Below are positions 34,166-42,921 of a stretch of DNA of 64,000 nucleotides, piece by piece. The stretch covers positions 5,629,798 to 5,693,797 of the forward strand of contig NZ_CM007717.1 of the NCBI RefSeq assembly GCF_002019855.1, written 5' to 3'. The stretch's first letter is position 1, and each line of letters starts with the position of its first letter. The position numbers were made by a program, and so were the translations under genes. This DNA is from Streptomyces antibioticus (GTDB lineage Bacteria; Actinomycetota; Actinomycetes; Streptomycetales; Streptomycetaceae). The notes beneath the pieces are model-generated. The model saw only the letters and a list, made by a program, of their open reading frames with translations. It was not told where the DNA came from and did no database searches.

Positions 34166-34981
34166 ATGTGCGGACGGTATGCAGCGAGTCGCAGGCCCGA
34201 GGATCTCGCAGGAGTCTTTGAGATCGAGAAGTGGGAGCCGGAGGAGACTCTGGAGCCGGATTACAACGTGGCGCCGACCAAGGAGGTCTACGCCGTCCTC
34301 GACCGTCCGGTGAAAGACGCCGCCGATCCGCGCCCGGTTCGCCAGCTCCGCAAGCTGAAGTGGGGGCTGGTGCCGTCCTGGGCCAAGTCGCCCGAGGGCG
34401 CCGCCCGGATGATCAACGCGCGCGCGGAGACCGTGCACGAGAAGCCGTCGTACCGCCGGGCCTTCTCCTCCCGGCGCTGCATCCTGCCCGCCGACGGCTA
34501 CTACGAGTGGGTCACGGCCAAGGAGGAGCGGGAGCTGGAGGTCGAGGGGAAGCGGAAGCGCCCCCGCAAGCAGCCCTACTTCGTGCTGCCCGCCGACGGC
34601 TCGGTGTTCGCGATGGCCGGGCTCTACGAGTTCTGGCGGGACCGGACCCTGCCCGACGACCATCCGCTGGCCTGGTGGGTGACCTGCTCGGTGATCACCA
34701 CCGAGGCGGAGACCTCGCCCCTCGCGGTCGCCCCCGCCGACGGCCCCCACGCCCTCGCCGACATCCACCCCCGGATGCCGCTGATGCTCACCCCGGACCG
34801 CTGGGACGCCTGGCTGGACCCGGCCCGCACCGACCCGGACGAGCTGCGCTCCCTCCTGGAGCCGCCGCCGGCCGGTCTGATGCGCGCCTACCCGGTGTCG
34901 ACGGCCGTCAGCAACGTCCGCAACGCCGGTCCGGAGCTGCTGAAGGAGCTGGAGGGCCCGGAGGAGGGCACACTCTTCTGA
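34166..34981 (+). CDS. SRAP-domain (YedK/HMCES) abasic-site crosslink protein
   Basis: 271 residues beginning MCGRY. After removal of Met the exposed Cys2 forms a thiazolidine crosslink with abasic sites in single-stranded DNA. Further conserved blocks are YNVAPT, MINARAETV, FSSRRCILPADGYYEW, and the late HPRMPLML containing the catalytic His. A Lys/Arg-rich insert (KRKRPRKQ) precedes the second half. It is followed after one base by an alpha/beta hydrolase gene. Confidence 0.93.
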   Translation: MCGRYAASRRPEDLAGVFEIEKWEPEETLEPDYNVAPTKEVYAVLDRPVKDAADPRPVRQLRKLKWGLVPSWAKSPEGAARMINARAETVHEKPSYRRAFSSRRCILPADGYYEWVTAKEERELEVEGKRKRPRKQPYFVLPADGSVFAMAGLYEFWRDRTLPDDHPLAWWVTCSVITTEAETSPLAVAPADGPHALADIHPRMPLMLTPDRWDAWLDPARTDPDELRSLLEPPPAGLMRAYPVSTAVSNVRNAGPELLKELEGPEEGTLF

Positions 34982-34982
34982 C

Positions 34983-35624
34983 GTGACCACCGTGACCGCA
35001 CAGACCGTCCCCACCGACGCGGGCGACGCCCGTGTCACCTGGCATCCGGCCGCCCGGCCGCGCTTCGTCCTCGCCCTCGGCCACGGCGCCGGCGGCGGCA
35101 TCGAGGCCCGCGACCTCCAGGCGCTGGCCCGTGTCCTGCCCGGCCACGGCGTCACCGTCGCCCTGGTCGAGCAGCCCTGGCGGGTGGCCGGCCGCAAGGT
35201 GGCACCGGCGCCGAAGACGCTGGACACCGGCTGGCGCGGGATCTGGCCGGCCGTCGCCGAGCCCGGGCTGCCGGTGATCTCCGGCGGCCGGTCGGCCGGG
35301 GCGCGGGTGGCCTGCCGTACCGCCGGGGAACTCGGCGCGCACGCCGTCCTCGCGCTCGGCTTCCCGCTGCATCCCCCGGGCCGCCCCGAGAAGTCCCGCG
35401 CCGCCGAACTGCTCGGCGCCGGGGTGCCCACGCTCGTCGTCCAGGGCGGCAACGACACCTTCGGCCGGCCCGCGGAGTTCCCCGAGGGCGGGGAGTACGA
35501 CCTGGTGGAGGTGCCGTGGGGCGACCACGGCCTCGCCGTGCCCAAGCGGGCCGGGATCGGGCAGGAGGAGGCCCTGGAGATCGTCACGTCCGCCGTCGTG
35601 CGCTGGACCGCGTCGCTCGGGTAA
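34983..35624 (+). CDS. Alpha/beta-hydrolase family protein
   Basis: 213 residues with a GHGAGGG oxyanion-type loop, nucleophile elbow GGRSAGAR, FPLHPPGRPEKSR, an acid region (VVQGGNDTFG) and a final His (WGDHGL). This matches the small Tex30/KANL3-like dienelactone-hydrolase group. GTG 34983 begins one base after the SRAP stop, so the pair is an operon. The substrate is unknown. Confidence 0.85.
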   Translation: MTTVTAQTVPTDAGDARVTWHPAARPRFVLALGHGAGGGIEARDLQALARVLPGHGVTVALVEQPWRVAGRKVAPAPKTLDTGWRGIWPAVAEPGLPVISGGRSAGARVACRTAGELGAHAVLALGFPLHPPGRPEKSRAAELLGAGVPTLVVQGGNDTFGRPAEFPEGGEYDLVEVPWGDHGLAVPKRAGIGQEEALEIVTSAVVRWTASLG

Positions 35625-35630
35625 AGGTTG

Positions 35631-35658
35631 GGGAATGTCGAGGCCCCCCTCTCTGTTG
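35631..35658 (+). promoter_or_regulatory. SigR-dependent autoregulatory promoter (sigRp2)
   Basis: GGGAAT (35631-35636), an 18-nt spacer, and GTTG (35655-35658), an exact match to the SigR consensus. It lies 59 nt upstream of the longer start (ATG 35717). It produces the inducible SigR' form known in S. coelicolor. Confidence 0.9.
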
Positions 35659-35881
35659 TGCGGATCAGAGGCGCCGGACACCCGGCACCGACGATGTGGG
35701 AGAGGAAGTCCGCCGCATGGGTTCGACCATCTGCCCGAGCCGCAGCAGCCGTACCGACCTGGACTGGACGGTGCTGCACGCGGCCCGGACCACCCCTGTT
35801 CGAGGGGCGGCCGGTACGGGTAGTCGTCTATCCTCCGATTCGAGTGGGACCGGTTTCGGTTCTGCCCGCGATCTTGAGGAG

Positions 35882-36577
35882 GTGGGTCCGGTCACCGGTA
35901 CCGACGCAGGGACCGACAACGGCCAGGCGGAGCTGCCCGAGGGCCAGGGCACGCACGGCGCGAGCAGTTCGGAGTCGACCGCGCAGCGCAGCGCGCGCTT
36001 CGAGCGGGACGCGCTGGAGTTCCTCGACCAGATGTACTCGGCCGCGCTGCGCATGACGCGCAACCCGGCGGACGCGGAAGACCTGGTGCAGGAGACCTAC
36101 GCCAAGGCGTACGCGTCCTTCCACCAGTTCCGCGAGGGCACCAACCTCAAGGCGTGGCTGTACCGGATCCTCACCAACACGTTCATCAACTCCTACCGCA
36201 AGAAGCAGCGCGAACCCCAGCGCAGCGCGGCCGAGGAGATCGAGGACTGGCAGCTCGCCCGCGCCGAGTCGCACATGTCGACCGGTCTGCGCTCCGCCGA
36301 GTCGCAGGCGCTGGACCACCTGCCCGACTCGGACGTGAAGGAAGCCCTGCAGGCGATCCCCGAGGAGTTCCGCATCGCCGTGTATCTGGCGGATGTCGAG
36401 GGCTTTGCGTACAAGGAGATCGCGGACATCATGGGGACACCCATCGGTACGGTGATGTCCCGGCTGCACCGGGGCCGCCGTCAACTGCGCGGCATGCTCG
36501 AGGACTACGCGCGTGAGCGCGGACTGGTCCCGGCCGGCGCCGGAGAGTCGAACGAAGCGAAAGGCTCGGGCTCATGA
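35882..36577 (+). CDS. sigR: RNA polymerase sigma factor SigR (thiol-oxidative stress)
   Basis: 231-residue ECF sigma factor: region 2 (FLDQMYSAALRMTRNPADAEDLVQETY, YRILTNTFINSYRK) and region 4 (IPEEFRIAVYLADVEGFAYKEIADIM). It directs transcription of disulfide-stress genes when the anti-sigma factor RsrA is oxidised. GTG 35882 behind GAGGAG gives the constitutive form. An in-frame ATG at 35717 adds exactly 55 residues and lies downstream of the SigR promoter, matching the unstable SigR' isoform described in S. coelicolor. The stop overlaps the rsrA start (ATGA). Confidence 0.97.
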   Translation: MGPVTGTDAGTDNGQAELPEGQGTHGASSSESTAQRSARFERDALEFLDQMYSAALRMTRNPADAEDLVQETYAKAYASFHQFREGTNLKAWLYRILTNTFINSYRKKQREPQRSAAEEIEDWQLARAESHMSTGLRSAESQALDHLPDSDVKEALQAIPEEFRIAVYLADVEGFAYKEIADIMGTPIGTVMSRLHRGRRQLRGMLEDYARERGLVPAGAGESNEAKGSGS

Positions 36578-36906
36578 GCTGCGGAGAGCCGCACGAGACG
36601 GATTGCAGCGAGGTTCTCGACCATCTCTACGAGTTCCTCGACAGCGAGATGCCGGAGGGGGACCGCGACAAGATCAAGGTCCACTTCGACGAGTGCTCGC
36701 CGTGTCTGGAGAAGTACGGCCTGGAGCAGGCCGTGAAGAAGCTGGTCAAGCGGTGCTGCGGACATGACGACGTGCCGACCGATCTGCGCGCCAAGGTCCT
36801 CGGCCGGCTCGACCTGATCCGCTCGGGACAGGCCGTGCCCGAGCACGACGTGACGGCCTCCCCGGCGGCTCCGGCCTCGTCGACGCCGACTCCCCAGGAG
36901 TCCTGA
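36574..36906 (+). CDS. rsrA: Zinc redox-sensing anti-sigma factor RsrA
   Basis: 110-residue ZAS-family anti-sigma factor. All known zinc/redox residues are present in their usual places: C3, C11, H37, C41, C44, plus C61-C62. Oxidation forms a disulfide, expels zinc and frees SigR. It is translationally coupled to sigR through ATGA. The C-terminal 20 residues are Pro/Thr/Ser-rich and variable. Confidence 0.97.
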   Translation: MSCGEPHETDCSEVLDHLYEFLDSEMPEGDRDKIKVHFDECSPCLEKYGLEQAVKKLVKRCCGHDDVPTDLRAKVLGRLDLIRSGQAVPEHDVTASPAAPASSTPTPQES

Positions 36907-37048
36907 ACCGGAGTCCTGAACCGCCGTCGTATCGGAACGGCCCTCGTATCACTCGAATGTGCTAATCGGCGGGTGATACGCCCGCACGACCGCCCCCGGC
37001 CGCCCTAGGCTCCTGAGCCCGGAACGGCACGGCTGGGGGAGGGCGCAC

Positions 37049-38374
37049 ATGCAGGCAGTACCGGCACGCGCGCGTGTCTACGCCGCCGCGGCCGTACTCG
37101 GCGCCCTGGTCTGCCTCGCCCCGCTCACCACCGTACGCACCCCCTGGTGGACCGTCGCGCTGCTCGCCGCCCTGTACGCCGGGGGCGAGCGGATCGCCCG
37201 GCGCCGGTTCGCGGGCACCTTCTCCACCGTGCTGCTGGCCGGCGCCTTTCTGCTGCCGGCCCCCGCCGCCGCCCTCGTCCCGCTGCCCGGCGCGCTGCTC
37301 TCGCACGTCGAGCAGGGCCCCGCCCCGCTGCGCCGGATCTGGCGCGCCGCCCAGTCCTCCCTCGCCGTGTGGGCCGCCGCCCGGGTGCACGGCGCGCTCG
37401 GCGGCCCCGAGGCCCTGCTCGGCGCCGCGCTGCCGTACGCGCTGCTCCCGGCGGGCGCGGCCGTCCTCGTCTACTGCGCCGCCCTCGCCCTGCTGGACGG
37501 CGGCATGCGCACGCTCACCGAGGGACTGCCCCCGCGCCGGATCTGCCGGAGCCTGTTCGTCCGCTCCCTCGCGCCGCTGGCCGTGCACGGCCTGGCCGGA
37601 CTGATGACCGCCGTGCTCTGGCGCAGCCCCTACGGGCCGGTCTCCGCGCTGCTCGTGCTGTTCCCGGTGGGCGTCTCCTGGTGGGTGTTCGCCCAGTACC
37701 ACCGCGAGCACGCCGCCCATCGCGCCACCATCAGGGCGCTGGTGCAGGCCGTCGACATCAAGGACGGGTACACGCGCGGGCACAGCGAGCGGGTCGGCCA
37801 GGCGTCCATGATGATCGCGCGCGAACTCGGCATGGACGAGGGGCGCGTCGAGGTGCTGCGGTTCGCCGGGATCCTGCACGACGTCGGCAAGCTCGGCGTC
37901 CCCACCCGGCTGCTCCGCAAGGACGGGCCGCTGACCCCCGAGGAACGCCGCGTGATCGAGCTGCACCCCGAGTACGGCCACGAGATCACCCGGGGCATCT
38001 CCTTCCTCGGCGAGGCCCGCTCGGCGATCCTCCACCACCACGAACGCATCGACGGCAGCGGCTACCCCTACGGCCTGGTGGGCAGTCAGATCCCGGAGCC
38101 CGCGCGGGTGGTGGCCGTCGCCGACGCCTTCGACGCCATGACGTCCAACCGCAGCTACAGCCGGGCGCGGCCGGTGGACCAGGCGCTGGCGGAGCTGCGG
38201 CGGTGCGCGGGGGCGCACTTCGACCCCCGGATGGTGACGGCCCTGGTGCGGGTGATCGGCCGCGAGGGCTGGCATCCGGTGGTCACGGCCGACGAGCCCG
38301 CGCCGGGCCTGCCCGCCCAGCCGTCGCCACCGGCGCAACCGTCGACGGATCAGGCCTCCGAGGTACGCCGATGA
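37049..38374 (+). CDS. Membrane HD-GYP-type domain protein
   Basis: 441 residues: about six hydrophobic segments in the first 220 residues, then an HD-GYP domain. HD is in ILHDVGK near residue 277 and the GYP signature in HHHERIDGSGYPYGL near 337. HD-GYP domains hydrolyse cyclic-di-GMP, a key developmental signal in Streptomyces, but activity must be tested. ATG 37049 follows GGGGGAGGG. The stop overlaps the next gene (ATGA), so the two membrane HD proteins are coupled. Confidence 0.88.
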   Translation: MQAVPARARVYAAAAVLGALVCLAPLTTVRTPWWTVALLAALYAGGERIARRRFAGTFSTVLLAGAFLLPAPAAALVPLPGALLSHVEQGPAPLRRIWRAAQSSLAVWAAARVHGALGGPEALLGAALPYALLPAGAAVLVYCAALALLDGGMRTLTEGLPPRRICRSLFVRSLAPLAVHGLAGLMTAVLWRSPYGPVSALLVLFPVGVSWWVFAQYHREHAAHRATIRALVQAVDIKDGYTRGHSERVGQASMMIARELGMDEGRVEVLRFAGILHDVGKLGVPTRLLRKDGPLTPEERRVIELHPEYGHEITRGISFLGEARSAILHHHERIDGSGYPYGLVGSQIPEPARVVAVADAFDAMTSNRSYSRARPVDQALAELRRCAGAHFDPRMVTALVRVIGREGWHPVVTADEPAPGLPAQPSPPAQPSTDQASEVRR

Positions 38375-39738
38375 CCTCCCGCCGCCCGCTGCTCGCCCTG
38401 CGGTCCGCCGCCGCCCTGCTCGCCGCGGGCTCCCTCCTCGTGACCCTGGCCGACGGCCTCGACGCCCGCCCGACCGCCCTCGCCTTCGGCGTCCTGGTGG
38501 CCGTCGGCGAGCTGATCCGCCCCGGCGCCCGGCTCGGTCCGGACCCGGCGACCCCGCACCTGACGGCCTCGCACGGGGCGCAGGGGACGACCGGGTCCGG
38601 GCTGCGCGAGGCCGCCCCGCTCGGCGCCGCCGGGGCCCTGTCGTACGCGCTGCTCGGGGAGCACGCCGGGCAGCCCACCCACCACGGGGTGGCGCAGGTG
38701 GTCTGTGTCGTGGCCGCCGCCGCGCTGCTGGGCAGCGTGCCGCGGCTGGCCCGGGGACAGGGGCCCGTCCTCGACCATCTGGTCCGGCGGATCCTGGCCG
38801 TCGGCTTCACCGCCGTGTGCTTCCAGCCGCTCTACCACCGGGGCTTCTTCGACGGCTGGAGCGGCCCGGCGTACGCGCTGCTGCTGCTCGCCCTGCTGGT
38901 GCTGACCGTGCTGTGCGACGCCGTGGTGGCCGCCGCGCTCGCGCACTCCGCGACCGGCTGGCCCTTCGGGCCGCTGCTCCGCGACGAGCTGCGGGCGGTG
39001 CCCGGGATCGGGTCCGCGGTGTGCGCGACGGGCGCGGTGATGGCGCTCGCGGTGGCCGTCGTCGGCCTATGGGCGCTGCCCGTGTTCTCGGTGCCGCTGC
39101 TGCTCACCCAGCTCTCCCTGCGCCGGTACGCGGCGGTGCGCGCCACCTACCGGCAGACCATCGCCTCCCTGGCCCGCGCCACCGAGATCGCCGGGTACAC
39201 CCCGGCCGGGCACGCCCGCCGGGTCGCCGCGCTCGGCCAGGCCGTGGGCCGGGACCTGGGGCTGGCGGAGGCGGAGCTGACGGTCCTGGAGTACGCGGCC
39301 CTCATGCACGACATCGGCCAGCTCAGCCTGGTCGACCCGGTCCCGGCCGGCGCCACCGCCGACCTGCCCGCCGCCGAGCAGCGCCGGATCGCCCTGCTCG
39401 GCGGGGCCGTCGTACGCCGGACCGGGGCGGGCCCGCAGGTCGCCGCGGTCGTCGAGCGGCAGGCCGACCCCTATCCCGAGCAGCCGGTGGCCGCCCGGAT
39501 CGTCCGGGTGGTCAACGCCTACGAGGAGAAGGTGCGCGACGCCGGTCCCGGCGGACCGCTCACCGCCCTGGAGGAGCTGCGCCTCGGCACCGGCGGCGCC
39601 TACGCCCCGGAGGTCGTGGAGGCGCTGGCCAGGGTGCTCGGGAACCGAGGGGGCGGCGGACAGCGCCCCGGACCGGGGGCCGGCGGGCGACGGGCCGGCC
39701 TGTCTGACCTTGGCCGGGGGTGGGTAACCCATGGGTAA
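38371..39738 (+). CDS. Membrane HD-domain protein lacking the GYP motif
   Basis: 455 residues with the same plan as its upstream partner: several membrane segments, then an HD domain (LMHDIGQLSLVDP). The GYP signature is absent and the region reads RQADPYPEQPVAARI. It is therefore a degenerate HD-GYP relative, probably catalytically changed or a regulatory partner. It starts within the preceding stop (ATGA at 38371). A Gly/Arg-rich tail overlaps the open frame of the next gene, but not its chosen start. Confidence 0.8.
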   Translation: MTSRRPLLALRSAAALLAAGSLLVTLADGLDARPTALAFGVLVAVGELIRPGARLGPDPATPHLTASHGAQGTTGSGLREAAPLGAAGALSYALLGEHAGQPTHHGVAQVVCVVAAAALLGSVPRLARGQGPVLDHLVRRILAVGFTAVCFQPLYHRGFFDGWSGPAYALLLLALLVLTVLCDAVVAAALAHSATGWPFGPLLRDELRAVPGIGSAVCATGAVMALAVAVVGLWALPVFSVPLLLTQLSLRRYAAVRATYRQTIASLARATEIAGYTPAGHARRVAALGQAVGRDLGLAEAELTVLEYAALMHDIGQLSLVDPVPAGATADLPAAEQRRIALLGGAVVRRTGAGPQVAAVVERQADPYPEQPVAARIVRVVNAYEEKVRDAGPGGPLTALEELRLGTGGAYAPEVVEALARVLGNRGGGGQRPGPGAGGRRAGLSDLGRGWVTHG

Positions 39739-39832
39739 TGAGCGGCCTTCCAGCCACACGTGGTTGGATGCGAGGGAGAGAGTGTCCGGGGGCACTGGCC
39801 AGCCCACACCACGGAACTGGCAGGCGGGAATC

Positions 39833-40813
39833 GTGAGGATCTTCGGCAAGGGACGGCATCGGCCCTCCGCCTCCTGGCGGCAGGCCACGGACCGCGCGTT
39901 CACGCTGATCGGCGACGGACGCTACGAGGACGCGGGCGCGCTGCTGACACGTGCCGCGGACCTGGAGCCCTGGCTGTCCGAGTCCTGGTTCAACCTCGCC
40001 CTGCTGCACAAGTTCCGGCACGACTGGGAGCAGGCGCGGACCGCGGGCCTGCGGGCCGTGGCCCTGCTCGACCGCGAGACCGGCGCCCCCGACTGGTGGA
40101 ACGTCGGGATCGCCGCCACCGCCCTCCAGGACTGGCCGCTGGCCCGCCGCGCCTGGCAGGCGTACGGGCTGCACGTCCCCGGCAGTGTGACCGGCTCCGG
40201 CGAGCCCGTCGGGATGGAGCTGGGCAGCGCGGCCGTGCGCCTGTCGCCGGAGGGCGAGGCCGAGGTGGTGTGGGGGCGGCGGCTGGATCCCGCGCGCATC
40301 GAGGTGCTGTCGATCCCGCTGCCGTCGTCCGGGCGGCGCTGGGGCGAGGTCGTGCTGCACGACGGCGTCCCGCACGGCGAGCGGACCACGTCGGCCGGGC
40401 ACGCCTACCCCGTCTTCGACGAGATCGAGCTGTGGGCGCCGTCGCCGGTGCCCACCTGGGTGGTGCTGCTGGAGGCGGCCGGCGAGGACGACCGGGACGC
40501 CCTGGAACAGCTCGCCGCCGACGCCGGTTTCGCGGCGGAGGACTGGTCCTCGTCGGTGCGGCTGCTGTGCCGGATGTGCTCGGAGTCGCGGATGCCGTCG
40601 GACGAGGGCGACGGCGAGCACCTCGACCCGCACGACCACAGCGAGCCGGGCCACCCGGGACCGCTGGGGCACCGCACGGACGGACAGCTCTGGGTGCCGG
40701 AGCGGGAGTGCGGGGTGGCCGCGCCGGCGTCGCTGGTGCGCGGGCTGCTGGACGGCTGGGTCGCCGACAGCCCGGACTCCCGGGCCTGGCGGGACCTCGA
40801 AGAGGTCTGCTGA
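39833..40813 (+). CDS. Tetratricopeptide-repeat protein
   Basis: 326 residues. One to two TPR-like helical pairs near the N-terminus (ESWFNLALLHKFRHDWEQARTAGLRAV) are followed by a beta-rich C-terminal part (VLSIPLPSSGRRWGEVVLHDGVPHGER) and a His/Asp/Glu-rich segment (DPHDHSEPGHPGPLGHR). GTG 39833 (VRIFGKGRHRPS) is preferred; an ATG at 39731 would overlap the upstream gene. No catalytic motif recognised. Confidence 0.75.
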   Translation: MRIFGKGRHRPSASWRQATDRAFTLIGDGRYEDAGALLTRAADLEPWLSESWFNLALLHKFRHDWEQARTAGLRAVALLDRETGAPDWWNVGIAATALQDWPLARRAWQAYGLHVPGSVTGSGEPVGMELGSAAVRLSPEGEAEVVWGRRLDPARIEVLSIPLPSSGRRWGEVVLHDGVPHGERTTSAGHAYPVFDEIELWAPSPVPTWVVLLEAAGEDDRDALEQLAADAGFAAEDWSSSVRLLCRMCSESRMPSDEGDGEHLDPHDHSEPGHPGPLGHRTDGQLWVPERECGVAAPASLVRGLLDGWVADSPDSRAWRDLEEVC

Positions 40814-40899
40814 ACGGCTTCCGCCGGCCCCTCCCCGCGGTCCCCTTAGGCTGTACTCGCAGATTCTCACTTCAGGTTGCAGGAAGGCGTACGTCGGTC

Positions 40900-41550
40900 A
40901 TGGCGCAGCAGGACACCGATCAGCAGCACACGGGCGTGCTTCCCGTGGACGACGAGGGCTTCGTCATCGACACCGAGGAGACCGAGGAGCGGGAGCGGGC
41001 GTACCGCGAGCGCGGCACCTCGCGGCCGATCACCGTCGTCGGGAACCCGGTGCTGCACAAGGAGTGCAAGGACGTCACCGTCTTCGACGACGACCTGCTG
41101 AAGCTGGTGGACGACATGTTCGCGAGCCAGCACACCGCCGAGGGCGTGGGCCTGGCCGCCAACCAGATCGGCGTCGACCTCAAGGTCTTCGTCTACGACT
41201 GCCCCGACGACGAGGGCCTCCGGCACACCGGTGTGGTCTGCAACCCCAAGCTCGTCGAACTGCCCGCCGAGCGGCGCCGGTTGGACGACAGCAACGAGGG
41301 CTGCCTGTCGGTGCCCACCGCCTACGCGCCGCTGGCCCGCCCGGACTACGCCGAGGTGACCGGGCAGGACGAGAAGGGCAACCCGATCAAGGTGCGGGGC
41401 ACCGGGTACTTCGCTCGGTGTTTGCAGCACGAGACGGATCACCTCTACGGCTACCTCTACATCGACCGGCTCTCCAAGCGTGAACGCAAGGACGCGCTGC
41501 GGCAGATGGCCGAGAACGAGCCCCGCTACCCCGTGGTCGCCAACGACTGA
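40900..41550 (+). CDS. def: Peptide deformylase
   Basis: 216-residue metalloenzyme that removes formyl groups from new proteins. All three motifs are present: GVGLAANQIG, EGCLSVP, and HETDH. The N-terminus has an acidic extension of about 40 residues (DDEGFVIDTEETEER) seen in some Streptomyces paralogues, so it is probably an additional rather than the ribosomal-operon copy. ATG 40900 lies ten bases after an AGGAAGG-like site. A strong hairpin follows. Confidence 0.94.
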   Translation: MAQQDTDQQHTGVLPVDDEGFVIDTEETEERERAYRERGTSRPITVVGNPVLHKECKDVTVFDDDLLKLVDDMFASQHTAEGVGLAANQIGVDLKVFVYDCPDDEGLRHTGVVCNPKLVELPAERRRLDDSNEGCLSVPTAYAPLARPDYAEVTGQDEKGNPIKVRGTGYFARCLQHETDHLYGYLYIDRLSKRERKDALRQMAENEPRYPVVAND

Positions 41551-41571
41551 ACCACGCACCCCGCGATCATG

Positions 41572-41601
41572 ACGCCTGGCCGGAACCTCCCGGCCAGGCG
41601 T
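41572..41601 (+). terminator. Terminator after def
   Basis: A 12-bp perfect stem (ACGCCTGGCCGG / CCGGCCAGGCGT) with a 6-nt loop, followed by CGTTCGT. The 222 bp from here to eizA are less GC-rich and hold no gene. They contain a loose repeat (TAGTG...AATG twice, 41693-41745), which may belong to the terpene operon promoter. Confidence 0.8.
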
Positions 41602-41823
41602 CGTTCGTATGTCCGTCGGATGTTCGATCGCTTACGCACACCCGCTGATCCATAACCAGTCACACAGGGGTGGATTCTCAGCATGTTGGGGTAGTGAATG
41701 AAGCAAATCCGTTCCCAGAACGGTCAGTTGTAGTGCTGAATGGGAAGTGCGGGGATACGCAACGGCGCACGCCCGGCACGGCGGGAGGGGTGTGCGCCCA
41801 CTGGCGGCTGAGAGGGGTTGTTC

Positions 41824-42921
41824 GTGCCAGCTTTCCCATACAGCACCACATACAGCACCACGGCGACGGTGGCCGCGCCCGCGGTCCCGCCTTCGCTCTC
41901 TCTTCCGGTCATCGAGAGGGCCTTTCCCCGGCGACTGCATCCGTATTGGCCGCAGTTGCAGGAGAAGACCCGCTCCTGGCTGCTGGAAAAACGGTTGATG
42001 CCGGCGGACAAGGTCGCAGAATATGCCGACGGCCTGTGCTACACGGACTTGATGGCGGGGTACTACCTCGGGGCGCCCGACGAGGTGCTCCAGGCCATAG
42101 CCGACTACAGCGCGTGGTTCTTCGTCTGGGACGACCGGCACGACCGGGACGTCGTCCACGGCCGGACCAAGGCGTGGCGGCGGCTCAGGTTCCGCTTGCA
42201 CGCCGCGCTGGACGCACCGGCGGACCACCTGCACGACCGGGATCCGCTGGTGGCCGGGCTCGCGGACAGCGCGGGACGGCTCTTCTCGTTCCTTCCCGAC
42301 ACCTGGAACGCCCGCTTCACCCGGCACTTCCACGCGGTGATCGACGCCTACGACCGGGAATTCCGCAATCGTCTCGAAGGCCGCATTCCCGGGGTCGAAG
42401 AATATCTCGCGCTGCGTCGGCTCACCTTCGCCCACTGGATCTGGACGGACCTGCTCGAACCGAGTGCGGAATGCGAACTGCCCGATCCGGTGCGCAAACA
42501 CCCGGCCTATCGGCGGGCGGCACTGCTGAGTCAGGAATTCGCCGCCTGGTACAACGACCTCTGTTCGCTCCCCAAGGAAATAGCGGGCGACGAGGTGCAC
42601 AATCTGGGAATCAGTCTCATCACCCATGAGGGGCTGAATCTGGAAGAGGCGGTGGACGACGTCCGGCGCCGTGTCGAGGAATGCATATCGGAATTCCTCG
42701 TGGTCGAGCAGGACGTCTTACGGCTCGCCGACCGTCTCGACGACGGGACGGTTCGCGGAAAGCAACTCGGCGCCGCCGTACGGGCCTGCCTCGCGAATAT
42801 GCGGAACTGGTTCAGTTCCGTCTACTGGTTCCACCACGAGTCCGGCCGCTACATGGTCGACAGCTGGGACGACCGGTCCACGCCCCCGTACGTCAACAAC
42901 GAAGCGGCAGGTGAGAAATGA
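41824..42921 (+). CDS. eizA: Epi-isozizaene synthase (sesquiterpene cyclase)
   Basis: 365-residue class I terpene cyclase closely matching the S. coelicolor enzyme from memory. It turns farnesyl diphosphate into epi-isozizaene, precursor of albaflavenone. The metal-binding sites are the Asp-rich D103-DRHD and the NSE triad N244-DLCSLPKE252. GTG 41824 follows GAGAGGGG. The start codon region and C-terminus (DSWDDRSTPPYVNNEAAGEK) fit the family. The gene uses noticeably more A/T-ending codons than its neighbours. Its stop overlaps the P450 start (ATGA). Confidence 0.96.
   Translation: MPAFPYSTTYSTTATVAAPAVPPSLSLPVIERAFPRRLHPYWPQLQEKTRSWLLEKRLMPADKVAEYADGLCYTDLMAGYYLGAPDEVLQAIADYSAWFFVWDDRHDRDVVHGRTKAWRRLRFRLHAALDAPADHLHDRDPLVAGLADSAGRLFSFLPDTWNARFTRHFHAVIDAYDREFRNRLEGRIPGVEEYLALRRLTFAHWIWTDLLEPSAECELPDPVRKHPAYRRAALLSQEFAAWYNDLCSLPKEIAGDEVHNLGISLITHEGLNLEEAVDDVRRRVEECISEFLVVEQDVLRLADRLDDGTVRGKQLGAAVRACLANMRNWFSSVYWFHHESGRYMVDSWDDRSTPPYVNNEAAGEK

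Noticed and set aside
34031..35779. Minus-strand ORF across the SRAP and hydrolase genes
   Set aside because: It spans two coding genes and an intergenic promoter in antisense, with no motif.
39731..39833. Upstream ATG start for the TPR protein
   Set aside because: It would overlap the preceding HD gene and adds a low-complexity segment; similarity-like sequence begins at RIFGKGRHRPS.
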